This document shows positions 22,962 to 35,352 of a stretch of DNA of 64,000 nucleotides, piece after piece; the stretch's first letter is position 1, and each line of letters begins with the position of its first letter. The notes below the pieces were generated by a model, which was not told the origin of the DNA, did no database searches, and saw only the letters and a list, made by a program, of their open reading frames with translations. Source of the DNA: Cylicocyclus nassatus (lineage: Eukaryota; Nematoda; Chromadorea; Rhabditida; Strongylidae); contig CATQJL010000001.1 of assembly GCA_958299035.1 (NCBI GenBank), positions 14,830,305-14,894,304 on the forward strand, in the 5' to 3' direction. A program made the position numbers and the translations under genes.

Positions 22962-25725
22962 CATACCTTTGATAGTCAAGAGGCAGAGGCTAAAAAGTGA
23001 TAGGTGTCTGGCGGTAGTTGGGAGACCGAAAGAAGGAAAACTTGTCAACAACTAAATTCAGCATGTTAAACATGTCTGACAAGTCATGTTGCACATCGAC
23101 GCCAATCTGATTTTTCACGCGTCCTTCAAATATTTACCCCCACATGGTCGTTTCGTATCTTGGACTTTGTTTGGATTTTCCCGCTCATCATTCTGAGCAA
23201 GCATCGTCCAAGCTTGAGGAAATTCGTTGCAAAAGCACTGAGAGAACAAGGTAAAGAAAAACGCACTTTTCCGTAATTTTCACAAAAAACCGGCATAAGC
23301 AAAAAAGTAAGCTCGGCGATGTTGTCTACATCATAGACAGAAACAAAACCTATCGAATACACAAAGAAACCGAGTGAAAAGAGTTAAATTGAAGAAAAAA
23401 CAAAAGGTTGTCAAAAACGCCGTTTTTCCCAGATTTCTCGTTAAATCATAAAAAGAAGTCAAATCCAGAGCCAAATGCTCCGCGCCCCGCACTTGAGGTA
23501 GCGAGGTAGCGCGCAGCGCGCGGAGACGCTGACGAGCAGCGGAAACAGAACAGAGCCGACGGGGCATTTGGCTCTGGCAGTAGTCCTCGGCGGGGTCTTA
23601 ACGAAGTCCTGCAATATTATATATCACTAGTTGACTTACCCGGCTCCGCCCGGTCCTGTCATTATTATATTCGTAATCAGCATGCTCGATTACCCCCCTG
23701 TGCCAACTCCCAGCCCCGTAGCTCAAATTTTGCAAAAAATCGATAAAATCGATATCGATCGATGACGAAAAGTAGCTTATGACACCCGCCGAGGCCCGAA
23801 GTGTATGTGTGCCAAGCTTGGTCCGGATCGGTTCAGAACAGGGTCAAGCGTGTTGATGCGATCCGGGACCCTCATTTACGACCCCCCTTAAAGGTACCCA
23901 TCCGTACGACCCCCCCCTCTTCTTCCCCCCCCCTCACCCTCCCCCATTTATCCTCCTTACCTCCCCTGCCCACATTCCTCGCTGTAACCTGCATAAACGA
24001 ATGTCAATCTCAAAAAACACCGGCGTGAGAACTTCAGTGAGGTTTCTGAAGCAAAATTTCTGGGCCAATGGGTGCGTCCAGCATCTGCAGCACACATACA
24101 CACCTTCAATAGTGTTTGAAATTCTGCAAGTTTTTTTGAATTCAAGGCATACTTCAGACCAGCAAATTCGATTCCCGTAGGCGACACAAATTTTTGCCGG
24201 AGAAAAAAATGACATTTTTGAACTACAAAAGATGTTTTCGACTAACAAGCTTACTTCCTACCTCTTCCACAGTTTTTCCCGCGAAAAAAAACCACTTGAG
24301 CGCCGTCCAGAACAACGTCAAAAACGTGCATGAGCACGGTAGTTTGAAAATTTGTAACTAAGGCCAGGAAAAGACTGAGAGGCTGCAAAGCATAGTTTCT
24401 GTAGTATAGTGCCCAGACTATCTGTAGTAGATGCGACTCTCGCAAATTTAGATGCGATCCCAAAAAGCAAAAACTGAGATTTTTGAGCTTAAAATTTTGT
24501 AACTTACCAGAGAAGCTATAAAACAGCCTGCAATTTTTATGAGGGAAAGTAGAAGGACGGCCTCATGTTACAGCAGAATTGCAGCCAACAAGCTTCAATA
24601 GCTCCAAAGAAATTTAGATGCGACCCAGATACGACCCCCTTTTCTCATTTTTTGCTACAATACATAAAATCATAAGAAAATCCACAGTTGACAAAATAAC
24701 ACCAAATTTTGCATTGATGTAGCGGAGCATCTCCAAAGTACAGAGAAATCATATGGGCCCGTGAAAAACATTACAAAAAGATTTAGAAATTCATGATGGT
24801 CACAGCTGGTAAAGATGTTCGCTTTTGTCGAGTGTGTGAGACTTCAGGAGGGCTTCAGAAGCAAGGTTTCTAGGGCAATCGGTACATTTAGCATTTTTAT
24901 TTTAATTACACATCCTTCAAAAGTGTTTTGAGTTTGAGCTTTTGTAAATGTTTTTTTCCGAGAATTTCTACAGATTTTCACATCCTTCAAAAGTATTTTG
25001 AGCTTTTGTAAATGTTTTTTTTGTGAAACAGATTTTCTATCTTTTTTATTCTGATTTCCACTTTTTTGTACATTTACTGTGAAGAACATAACTAATTATC
25101 TGCTTTTTGATTCCCTTTTAAGCTTAGGGTATTTTAGCTTAACTACCTTCTCTTACGCCCCCCCCCCCCACCTTAGGTACCCTCTTTACGACCCCTCGTT
25201 GCGACAGTCGCATCACAAGCTTGACCCTGGTTCAGAAATGGAATTTTCTATTCGGAACATACGTACACACATACAGACATACAGACAGACATACAGACAG
25301 ACAGACAGACAAACAGACATTCAGCTTTATATATAAGACTGTGATCCTCATTAAATAGCCAGGAGCACTGACGATGTCGCGGATCTTGAAAATTACTCCA
25401 TAACGAGATAGATCAGCATTTATGTGGCGACTCTCTGCGCAAGATTTGAGCGCAGTTTCTCGTATTCATTGAACTCGAGCGGCTTTCATGAATTTCCAGC
25501 GCTTAATCGCAGTTTGAGAAAGGTTAATTGGGAAATTTTGTCCTAGTTTCTAATTGAATTCTTGATAAAAAACCTTCTTTTCAGCAAAAGAGGCCATGAA
25601 AACGCAATCTTTCGGTTTTTGAGCTTCTTTTGGATGTCACTACTATATCAGGTGAAGGTTGTGTTCTATCATGACGCTCAAAGTGAAGGTTACCAGAGTA
25701 CATGGCTCTATGTATCGAAGGTATG
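22962..25725. mobile_element. Second copy of the CATACC-TIR element, split by a Helitron
   Basis: CATACCTTTGATAGTC at 22962 and TATCGAAGGTATG at 25725 match the ends of 19357-20688, and internal parts align (23100-23630 and 25345-25720). A Helitron occupies 23637-25338. No flanking 8 bp duplication is found (GTGTAGTG left, AGGCCATT right), and the right end is also the boundary of the 25726 segmental duplication, so one side has been rearranged. Confidence 0.75.
23637..25338 (-). mobile_element. Non-autonomous Helitron nested in TIR element
   Basis: On the minus strand it starts TCTTATATATAAAGCTGAATG, followed by a GTCT-rich simple repeat, and ends with a GC-rich hairpin and CTAG. The centre (23880-25080) is unlike the other copies, holds C-rich tracts and no recognisable gene, and may be captured sequence. 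Confidence 0.75.
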
Positions 25726-26174
25726 AGGCCATTCAAATAAAGATAAAACCATGAAAAACCTGATCGGCACAAGCAGCGAGGTTGTATACAATGCTCAGGT
25801 TCAAAAGAATTGGAACATCCAAGTTACCTCGGCTACTTTTTGGAGCGGAAGAAGTGGATAAAAGGTAGAAGCATTTTTGTGCTAAAGGAAGAACTTTGGA
25901 ATGGAATCAGTGTCGAAGTTCTTGTCATTAACGGTGGTGGGCAGCGCGAAATCTTGCTGATCGTACGCTCTTACCAATGGCGGACAAAGGGGGGAGAGGG
26001 CAGGGGAGGGGGATGGGGGGGGGGGTCCTCCCCAAGAATGGGTTGCGAAATTTTTGAAACTTACTTCCGTAGGTCTTAAAAATTTGTAGATAACTGAAAT
26101 TATTTTTGTAATTTTCTAAAATTTTAAATTAGTCTTGTAACTCCTTTTCTACAATTCAGGGGTTATGGCCTTTG

Positions 26175-26544
26175 AAGGCACCGTCCACCCAAGTCGGGTT
26201 CGATGAGATTTTGATGCTTAACAGTAGTGGGGCCCCCATGTATACTTATCCAACTCGCGCTGGCAAAAGTTGCTTTCAAAGTGAGAAAATTGCTTCGAAA
26301 ATTGCTCGGATAACAATTTCATCACGTTGGTTCCTCCTCTTTGAGTGGGCGTGACGTTCGTCCAGCCCATCCGTGCGCCCCCAACCAATCACCATTCCGA
26401 GGGAAACTGCTCTGCGAGTTCTGAAAACACGGTTTTTTTGGTTTTCGCGGATTTTCAATATGATATTCGAAATCAAGGATATGAGAAGGCCCTGGAACGG
26501 CAAAAATATGGAGGTCGAAATTTTGGGTGGGTGGACGGTGCCTT
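26175..26544. mobile_element. MITE, copy 2
   Basis: Same TIRs (AAGGCACCGTCCACCC) and orientation as 3670-4036, but it lies on the other side of the short flanking block GGGGTTATGGCC, about 20 bp from the site used in copy 1. It is flanked by TG on the left and TA on the right. Confidence 0.82.
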
Positions 26545-26908
26545 TAAGATTTTGACAAGCACCCGGAAAAAATATTCGAAGTGCGTGACTAACGATACGC
26601 ACCTCCATTTGAACAAAATTTTTACCCCCCCCCCCCTCCCCTCCGCCGACGGGAAATCTGCCACTGACTATTACATTTGCTCTTTTTATTCACTACAGAA
26701 AGAAACAGCATGTTTTTCTTCAATTTTAATTTTCTCTTTTCGCTGATGAGTTCCATCACAAAAAATATGGTTAACAACCACCAATAGTTTTAGTTCTCAG
26801 ACTTTCGACTATGGACGCAATTTTGCGAAACGACGAGGACCTTTGCTTCGTTACAAATACAACTGCTTAATGCTCAACAATGAGCGAAAAATGTTTAGGC
26901 CTTTGACT

Positions 26909-27236
26909 ACTCAGACAATCGCTGGGGGCAGGCGGGCACCGGAAAAATAGATTGCTGATTTCTCGCACCCCGCTCGCGGATTTTTTGCAAAGCAATCAGG
27001 ACTTTTCGGAAGACCGCTTGCTGAGTCAGCGGATTTTTGAGAGACCGCCCGTTGAATTTTTTTCACTCTTATCTTTTGCAGATATATTGCTGAATCTCTG
27101 AGGAATCGAGAACTCAGCAAGCGGTCTTCCGAAAAGTCCTGATTGCTTTGCAAAAAATCCGCGAGCGGGGTGCGAGAGATCAGCAATCTATTTTTCCGGT
27201 GCCCGCCTGCCCCCGGCGATTTTCTGAGTAGTTGGT
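26909..27236. repeat. Fold-back insert with about 120 bp arms
   Basis: ACTACTCAG at the left pairs with CTGAGTAGT at the right, and the inner arms pair through GGGGCAGGCGGGCACCGG and GCAAGCGGTCTTCCGAAAAG. It is absent from the equivalent place in copy 1 (near 4410), so it inserted after the duplication. Non-coding. Confidence 0.75.
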
Positions 27237-28007
27237 TATATTCATAAACTCTGCAATATTCTCCAGTCATATGAAAGCAGTAAACAACGACTTTTCACGG
27301 GCTATGAATGGGCTTTAGAACAGACACCTAGCTACTTTGAAAGTGGTAGAAAAACTTGATGAACCCGCATCAAAAGGCACCCTTCGACTTCCACGATATG
27401 AAATTCATCAAGGATTTGATGCTTGGTTCAGCAATCACTGAGATAAGCTATGCTGTCTACTACTTTCTTTCTTTTTTTGAAAAGTAGTGCACGTATTCGA
27501 GTTTCAAAACATTTCTTCCGTTTCCCATCGGTACTGACTTTTGCATGAAAGATAGAGGTGAGCAAGGTGTTTACAAGACTTACGATGCGAACAAGAATAT
27601 AGCTAGCAGCATAGTGGGGATAATTGATACCATCGAAAAGAAATGTTGTATTCATCTAACATCCAAACCCTGATTCTGCAGGTAGCTTCTTTCTGTGGTT
27701 AAAAATGTAATATATCTTTTCTGCGGCAAAAAGTTTGACGAGAATATAAAAAAATGTTATGGTTTTTCAATCGCATCGGTTATGAGTATAACAAATATAA
27801 AACTGCCAAGACGCGAACATTTTTTAAACACTGAAGCTGCGAGGACGTTTGATGGCCTTTTTTGCATTGCAATGAATGTATTTTAGCCGTTGCACGTCAA
27901 TATAAGCACTTCTGCAGGCTATGGTAGCATTGTTTAGCCTAAACTTTGGATAAAGACCTTCGTTTTTGAAAAGTGCCAAAGTCCCACATTTCTCTAGGAG
28001 TCTGCCA

Positions 28008-28304
28008 ATGTTGCTTGAGTTCGCGGCTGGGGGCTGGGCAAGGTAAGGTAGTTTTTTCCTTTGAGATAATCTTGAAAGCGGACTGCCACCGCCAGGATCT
28101 CCATCAGCTTTACCGCCGCCAGTGATGCCACATGGACCATTCGAACCCGAAATGGGGCCGGGAATGTTTCCGGGAGGAAGGTATGAAGAAGTGAAGCGAC
28201 ACACACGTTGGTATATAATGCCGCATGGACCGCCAATGCCACCAGGAGGATTAATTGGACCGCCGGTGCCACTACCGGGATTACCCGGACCTCCATGTGA
28301 CTGA
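28008..28304 (+). pseudogene. Secreted Pro/Gly-rich peptide gene, signal peptide damaged
   Basis: Exon 2 (28096-28304) is open and in the family phase: GSPSALPPPVMPHGPF, then EMGPGMFPGGRYEEVKRH, RWYIMPHGPPMPPGG and a Pro/Gly tail ending GPPCD. Exon 1 (28008-28042) begins MLLEF but has lost 20 bases of the signal-peptide coding sequence, which removes the hydrophobic core and shifts the splice phase from 1 to 2. As read here it cannot make a secreted product. Exon 2 shares the overall plan but is clearly diverged in sequence from the 5168 copy. Confidence 0.7.
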
Positions 28305-30134
28305 AAAGTTATTGATTCAATATTAACAGTTGTGATGTTGATCTTCAGGATACTGGTGATGACATGACACTCGCAAAGCGGTGTAAATTTGAGGCTATAC
28401 ATTCACAAATCCTGGACTTAATAAAACGTGAAATTTGTTAGCAAGAGGCAACTGCTATTGAAGCAAATAATCCATTTGTCATACTTATTCTCAGTAGCTC
28501 ACAAGGGAACCATGTTTAGTCGAAGTGACCTTTTGAATGGAATGCATACCATACCGAAAGCACAAAACGCCGATTCCAGATTTGCTTTTCCCAGTTGCGG
28601 AACATTATAGGATGAGGAGTTATGAGGGTTTATTTGAGCAAAATACAGATGTCAATCTAGGGTAAACTTACTTACTTGGATACTTATATGGCCCGTCTTC
28701 ACGTGGCGTGCGGGCCCCAGCACAAAAGTTGCCATTTGTCACTGTCCCTCGCTTCAAACTCCACGATCTTCTCGGTTGCCGTCGGTGACTGCGTCCCCAA
28801 GTTCCAAATGCGGAAATCGTGCCCAGCCGATTTCTCAGCTGGTCCATCTGTTCCACGAACACGTCTGCCCATTTCGTTGGAGTTCTTCCTGGGGGACGTT
28901 TTGCTTCGCAAGGAATCCACTCCGGTGTTCTTAGTGTCCGTCTGTCGTCTGTTCTTCTCACAATGTGACCGGCCCATCGATGCTTCGCTTTCAAAACATA
29001 GTCAGCTGGGCCACGGAGACTGCATTCTTCTCATATCCTACTGCGAAGTCCGACAAGATGTTGCTTGTGTCGGATCATGTTCAAAAGACTGCACTTGAGC
29101 GCTCTATGGGTAATCCGTAGAGCTTTCGACGTGGCAACGGTGTCGGCCCAACTCTCAGCTGCGTAGCAGAGCGCCGGGAGAACGGTTGAGTCGAAGAGGT
29201 GGGCAGGAAGCTCCGGGTTCGTCAGTTGATCAGTGGCTTGCTTAAGAGGCCCAAAGGCTGCTCTTCTTCTCCCGTTAAGTTCTTCCCTCGAGTCGTTCTC
29301 CATGTTCATCGAACGTCCGAGATACCCATAAGAAGACGTCTCCATAATAGGGGTGCCTTCCAATTCCATTTCTGCATCTTCGTAAAGGGCGTTCTTCATA
29401 AACTGGGTCTTCTTCCGATTTATCCGCAGTTCTATCTTCTTCCCTACTTTGTTTAGTTCTTTCAGCATCGTCTCTGCTTCAGTGATACTGCTCGAAAAGA
29501 GAACGATGTCGCCCGCAAAACAACCAGGTTGGTCGAAGGTTGGACAGGAATCTCACATCAACTCGTATGCCTCTCTCGTCCCAGTCCAGTGATTTCATCA
29601 CACACTGCAAGGCCGCGGTGAACAGTTTCGACGAGATTGTGTCGTCTTGTCGGACCCCCTTTCCGATTGGGATGGTTAGGGGGCGATGAAACAGCTGCAT
29701 CGTTGTTTTACAGTCCTTGTAGCAGTCGGTTATCGCCTCACTAGGCTGGACTGCTTGATCGACTAGTTGACAGAATGGCATTTGTTTCGACGCTGTCGAA
29801 GGCTTTCTCATAGTCGACGAAGGTTAGAAAAGGCAGTCGATATTCCCGGCAGACTTTTATAACTCTCGAAACCGTCTGGATGAGGTCGCAACTGAATCCA
29901 TTGCGGAATCCAGCTTGTTCTTGGGGTTGGGCTTCATCCAGTGTCCTTGATATGCGAGCGAGAATAATCTTCGTGAAAAGTTTGTGGATCACACTCAGTA
30001 GGTCTCGAAAAGGAGGACGGTTCTTGACGTTCTTCAGTTGCCGGGAATCCTTCCCTTCTATAGGTAAGATGTCAAATTCGATTTGTGTAGACGGTGTCCT
30101 CCTGCTCGCAGAAGTTCGACGGAAGGATGACCTA

Positions 30135-30344
30135 CAGTCTGCTCCAATCGGGATCAGGCCGAACCGTCGGCGTAAACTTGCGTGCTCGCAGCGCTGGAGG
30201 TGTGCGCTGCATATGCGCGCTGTCGGAGAGAGCAAAAGGAATGCAGAGAGAGCAGAGAAGCAAGCCGCGTGCGTGACCGCGAAACCCTAGCGACGCGGGC
30301 TCCCCCCACGCCAATTTTGGCCTGTTTAGGATTAGGGCAGACTG
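30135..30344. mobile_element. MITE with CAGTCTGC TIRs inside the LINE
   Basis: CAGTCTGCTCCAATCGGGAT at one end and its near inverse ending GGGCAGACTG at the other, flanked by TA duplications (30133-30134, 30345-30346). It interrupts the LINE between linker and RT. 210 bp, non-coding. Confidence 0.85.
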
Positions 30345-33300
30345 TAGTCCTGAAGCCGTCGACGTCTTCATGATCTGAATCGCAGTGCGCACTTCAGCAG
30401 GAGAATTCGTGGTTGTACTTCTCCAGCGGGAACAACGGGCATCTGCACAAGTGTTGATGAGCGAAAGAGGTTGGTGTGAAAGTTCTTCGCTATAGATTCC
30501 ATCTTGTATCGGAAGGAAGTCGGAGTCCCGTCTCCCGTCTTCGTTCAGCCAGCGGCACGCATTCACAGAAGTCTCTTCTGCATTTCTTAAACTTCGTTTT
30601 CCTTTGGCTGATTCCAGTATCTTGGCTTGCCTGTACTTTCTGGCCTTCGAAATGCGTTTCAAGTTCTTCTCAGGGCCCGTAGTAATCTCCCCGTCATAAG
30701 GGTCGCGACGTTCAAAACGTCGCACGTACCCAGCACGTGTCGTTTTGGCCGCGTTTCGTCGCGCGCCTATCTCTTATCACAGCCGCGCGGCGAAATCGCA
30801 CGACGTCGTGACTGCAGGACGTGCTCGTCCTTGCGCGCAGAGGACGTCGTCACTTAAGGGGCAGAGAAATAGAAATAGTGGGCCCAGCGTGGAGAAAGGA
30901 AGGCGCAAGTGACTAGGGGTCGAGTACGCCGAGCTCGCGACCTTGTGCAAGGACCGTAGGCACACAGCAATAGGTTCAACGCACGCCGAATGCAATCGAT
31001 ATCAGCAGCTGATAAGCGCCCAAATGTAACTCGCCGAACGTCTTATTCCGTTTTCTAACTATTTCTACTGCTATATTTCTTGTAATTAAAAAAGTTGAGT
31101 TTATTTTGATTATGATTTACTCCAGAATTCTACTTTCTGGTGTCTTATCGTGTTTGAACTATTTTCTTGTGATTCTCACATCGCAACTCATTTGTGCACC
31201 AAATTTTCCTTTCTGCATGTCTTAGTCTCTTACTTTTTTTAATTTAAGCACCTTTTATAATGTTTTTACGCTAAAATGCTGTTCATTGGCTGTGCGTCCA
31301 GCGTTTCCCTCTGATTTGGGGAAGGGAACCGTTTGGCGTTATGGCTAATAAAATTGCTCATATTTGCACCGACCAAAGTAGTAATAGTTTTACAATATTC
31401 TAAATTTCTCGTGTATTGTCAGTAATTCATGTTTTGCAATGACTCCCCACTACCAAAACGCTTACAAATTTTGTTTAATTACATAAAAACTAACTAGCCA
31501 GCAAGTTGCAAAACAATTGCCCACATGGCACTCGTACCCGCTGCCCTTAGCTCAGTGCCACTCAACACAGGCACTGCGCACCTCTTGTAGCGCTGCCGCC
31601 AGTACCGCGCTTTGACAGTGGCTCGGGGAAGACTGTGTATACTTTTACAACCTACATGAAGGTTAACACACATAAGGCTTGCTTATCGATTTGCTGTCAA
31701 GCAGTAAGCAATTGTTCTGCCTGGCGCATCTTTGCTAATCTCTGGTTCGAGAAGAATCAATAGCGCAGTGGCAGTGCGCGCCGTCAACGACCACCGAGTA
31801 GTTCGATCGGCGTGCGGTCGTATGTTTTGCGGCGACCAAAACATGGTCGTGAGCAGCACGTCCTTCAGTCGGACACGTCGTGTTCTCGGTTTCTTTACAT
31901 CACGACATATTACGGGGGTTTACTACGGGCCCAGAAGTCACTAGGGCGCACTCTCCTCAAGCTCGCAATCCTTCCAAAAGTCGGTCGTAGTCGTACGCTG
32001 GGTCCGCCTCGATGGGCCAGTCACAACTTGATAAGGGCTCTTCTATGGCTTTGGCCATACTTTGCCCGTATTGCCGACGTTATCAGTGTTACTCGTGTTA
32101 CCGATGTTACCAGTGTTACTCGTGTTACTTGTGTTTCTAGTCTTACGATTTCAAAACAGCATTCGGCATCAGTATAGTACAAATACTCATCAATTGGTGA
32201 GGTGTTGTCCGAAAAAATGAAACTGTACTGGCAATCATTTCAAGAATCGACAGCAATAAAGGCGGTAACACTAGAAACACGAGTAACGCGAGTAACGTTG
32301 GTAACATCGGCAACACTGGTAACACGAGTAACACTGGTAACATCGGCAACACGGGCAAAGTATGGCCAAAGCCTAACTTAGTTACCGTCATAAACGAGTT
32401 TCTTCCTGCTCGCGTCACTGCGACAGATTTCTTTTGCAAGCTTAGACTGAATCGTATCTTCGCTCGAAGGAGGCGGTCATCGGAGCCACTGCAGAAGGAT
32501 GGAATACTGAGACATCGAGCAAGCTTCACCTTCGGTTGGTGAGAACGTGGTCAATCTTCACGTGAGTCGTTCCGTTGGGCGGTTCTCAAGTTAACCGGCG
32601 GTGTTCTTTTTTGGAATTTCCTTTAGAAAGTCGTGCGGGAAGAGAAGCCCGTCGAGACGATTGTTTCGTTCCGGAGCCCATATCCAAACTTCCCGATCCT
32701 ATATTCCTTTTTTTAGTGGCATCCCGATTTCCGCACTGAAGCAGCCCACAACAAACTTGTAGAACGATTTTTCGTTGCGGACGACCTGCTTCACGTTTTT
32801 ATACAAAGCATCTAGTTCTGAATCGTTAACTGCTGATGTTGGTGATTAGCAGTTGATGATGCTGGTGGTCTTCTGACTTGGAGATCGTAGTCGTAGGATG
32901 GCTAATCGAGGTGGATGGATCTCATGCGAATCGACAAGACGAACGATAGATGAGTGGACAACAAAACCCATTCCTATCAACGTTTCGTGACGGAACCTTT
33001 TCACCATGGATGATGAGAGTCTCATCGCTCATCTGTAGCAAGTCCTACTTCCTGAGCGAAGGTCTGGTATTCGACGTGCTCTGCAGCTTCGAAAAGAGGG
33101 TGGAGGTCGGCGTTTGTGGGGACTATCCTGGCGTTGTAGGTGCAGAGCATGAGGCAGTCTCCGTGGCTTGTCGACCTGAAAACCAGACGGCGGTGGATTT
33201 GGCCTGGTCGGCTCTTTGTTAAGCATCCAGCCGAAATCGGAAGCATCGAACTCCTTCACAGCTTGTGAGACCCTACCAGTACACTCGGCTGTGCACTGCA

Positions 33301-34792
33301 GTGCGACAACCACTGTCATCCCCACGTCACGTTGAGGAGATCGACCATTGTGGGGGACAGCGTTAATCAGGGTCAAGCAAGAGGTGTGGCACACGATCGC
33401 TGGTTACGACCCCCCCCCCTTATTGCTGTCTCAATAAGACCCCCTGAACTACCGATAGCATTACTTGAAGGCCCTGTCGAATATAACGGGCAACATACTC
33501 ATAATTAGCAAGTCAATCAACCCCTATAGACAACTAGCTGGCTTACTCGGCTCTGCCCGGCCCTGTCAAAAACGATAAAGGTTCCAATTCTATCCCTGTA
33601 CACCTTTACAGTGCCCACTTCTAGATACATGCAAGTCCCTATTTCCGCTGTGTGAGTAATCAGTACGCTCATCTACCTTACTCACCAACCCCCAACCCAT
33701 AGCTCAAACTTTGCAAAAAATCAATAAAATCGAAAGGTAAGGGTAAATCTAAAAACTAATGGCGCTATTCAGCTATCCGGGCCCTAGAATGTCTTTATGG
33801 TGTGTCTTGCTCAAACTCGGTATATGGGGGTTATTCAAGCCACTGATGACGAATATGGTAGCCATTTCGCGTGGCAGCGGGTAAAAATCATGAACCTGCC
33901 TGAAACCTTGGCAGGGAATTATTTAAAGTGCTGTTTCAAAAATATCGTGCTTAATCCCAATGATAATGGCAATTCGTGTGGTATAAAAGTTTCCCACGAC
34001 CGTAATGCTTTCCTTATAGGACCACTGCCGCGTGCGAAACCGTTTCCCCGTTTCGTGTATATCTGGGATCTAAATTGGCTCGGAAGCGAAAAAATGTCCA
34101 TTCAAACCCTGCAACTCACCATAGCTTCACAATAACGCGTTGTGACGGCGAGCAAGCATCATATTCGCAAGCAGTATGCTTGTGAACCTTACAGGTAAGG
34201 TTTTGAGCAAATCTGGAACTTCGACCCATTCACACCCACCGTAACCCAAGAAAATGCACTATCTTGCGAAATCAGCACGATATTCATGTTCAGCGCGCTG
34301 AATGATTACCCTAGACGAAGTTTAAAGCAAATCTATGTTTCGACTCCATACCGTATAACCACCATAACTTCATGAAAAGGTCCCAGTATGCAGAGAGAGT
34401 AGAAATTCGTAATCAGCATGTCGTTCCTAAGTTCTTTGGACCGAGCTCTAGCCGAATTCATGATTTTGACTTCCTAGCGTACACCTACCGTTACTACACG
34501 AGGAGATACTCTGCGGAGAAAGTGTGATATTTGTTATCAGCATGTAAGATAACCCTTATACACGAAGTTTCAGCAAGCTCTACGACAAAATAATTTTGGG
34601 CCGGGATAGTCGAATAGCACCAATGATATTATATCCCCTGTGCAAACTCCCAGCCCCGCAGGTCAAACTTTACAAAAAAAATCGATAAAATCGATGAAAG
34701 TAATCGAAAATTCTGAAAACTAATATTGTATTCGGATTACCCATGACTTATCCCCTGTGCCAACTCCCAGCCTCATAGGTGAACTCTGCGAA
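30263..34792. repeat. Right arm of a 4.5 kb inverted duplication (left arm 13752-18298)
   Basis: Reverse complement of 13752-18298 with only scattered substitutions and small indels (for example an extra block of about 20 bp at 16800-16822 in the left arm). The outer edge is at GAA 34790-34792 (TTC in inverse). The inner edge lies in the MITE between the equivalents of 18298 and 18320. This arm is contiguous with complete LINE and Helitron sequence on both sides, so it is the donor and the left arm the derived copy. Confidence 0.9.
32047..32373. mobile_element. MITE with long GTTACC-rich inverted repeats (duplicate)
   Basis: Inverted duplicate of 16167-16493 with the same TIRs (GGCTTTGGCCATACTTTGCC) and slightly different repeat units in the arms. 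Confidence 0.8.
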
Positions 34793-34999
34793 AAAAAAAA
34801 CCGATAAAAACGATAAAAAAACGATATCCGGACCAAACTTGGCACACACACACTTCGGGCCCCGCCAAGGCCCGAAGTCTATGTGTGCCAAGTTTGGTCC
34901 GGATCGCTTCAGAAATGGAATATTCTATTCGGAAGATACGTACAGACATACAGACAGACAGACGGACAGGCAAACAGACATTCAGCTTTATATATAAGA
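33534..34999 (-). mobile_element. Non-autonomous Helitron, complete
   Basis: Minus strand: TCTTATATATAAAGCTGAATG at 34999, CTGTCTGTATG-type simple repeat, GGCTGGGAG modules, GC-rich terminal hairpin, and CTAG at 33534-33537. It is bounded by A and T exactly as Helitron insertion between A and T requires (33533, 35000). There is no Rep/helicase, so it is non-autonomous. Confidence 0.88.
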
Positions 35000-35352
35000 T
35001 GTTTGAGCGAATTCTGAAGTTTCAAAATACTGAGTTGCCAAAAATCGCCATTTTTCAGAATGATTAACTTTGTTTGAAAGGTGAAATAGCTAGCTGTTTT
35101 TGCACTCAAAACAAAGCACTACTCCTTCTTTGGCCACTTCAGAGATCTCGCTTCAAAAGAACTTCTAACTTTGGAATTAAAAGCGAACCAAAATCTTGTT
35201 TTTCTATTTTTCGTTTCTAATGACTGTGCTTTCAACAAATATTACTCAGAGCTAAGAAGACTAGTCAAGCTCAAATCACTCCCATGAAATCTACAAGGTC
35301 TAGGCTCGACTCGTATAAATAGCGTTCGCTAAAAATGTTTTATTTTGATATA

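Larger units (their letters stand above)
25726..28663. repeat. Segmental duplication, copy 2 (partner 3238-5857)
   Basis: Colinear with copy 1, including the MITE, C-rich runs, peptide-gene 5' flank and peptide gene. Copy-specific changes are a fold-back insert at 26909-27236, a G-rich expansion near 26010, and truncation of the 3' flank by the LINE at 28664. Confidence 0.8.
28664..33533 (-). mobile_element. RTE-type LINE, near full length, degenerate
   Basis: On the minus strand it runs 5' to 3': endonuclease fragments (CTYNARIVPTNADLHPLFEA), linker, then the reverse transcriptase: LFTKIILARISRTLDEAQPQ, FVDYEKAFDSVETNA, FHRPLTIPIGKGVRQ, LFTAALQCVMKSLDWDERGI and the catalytic box as FAGDIVLFSSS (29508-29519) where FADD is expected. 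The C-terminal part has HLFDSTVLPALCYAAESWAD and KAKHRWAGHIVRRTDD. It ends at 28664 in tandem AAGTAAGT, typical of RTE 3' ends. Multiple frameshifts and the FADD-to-FAGD change make it inactive. MITEs at 30135-30344 and 32047-32373 and an AT-rich block (about 31020-31500) interrupt it. Confidence 0.92.

Noticed and set aside
25260..25325. CAGA microsatellite as an independent feature
   Set aside because: It is the subterminal simple repeat present in every Helitron copy of this family.
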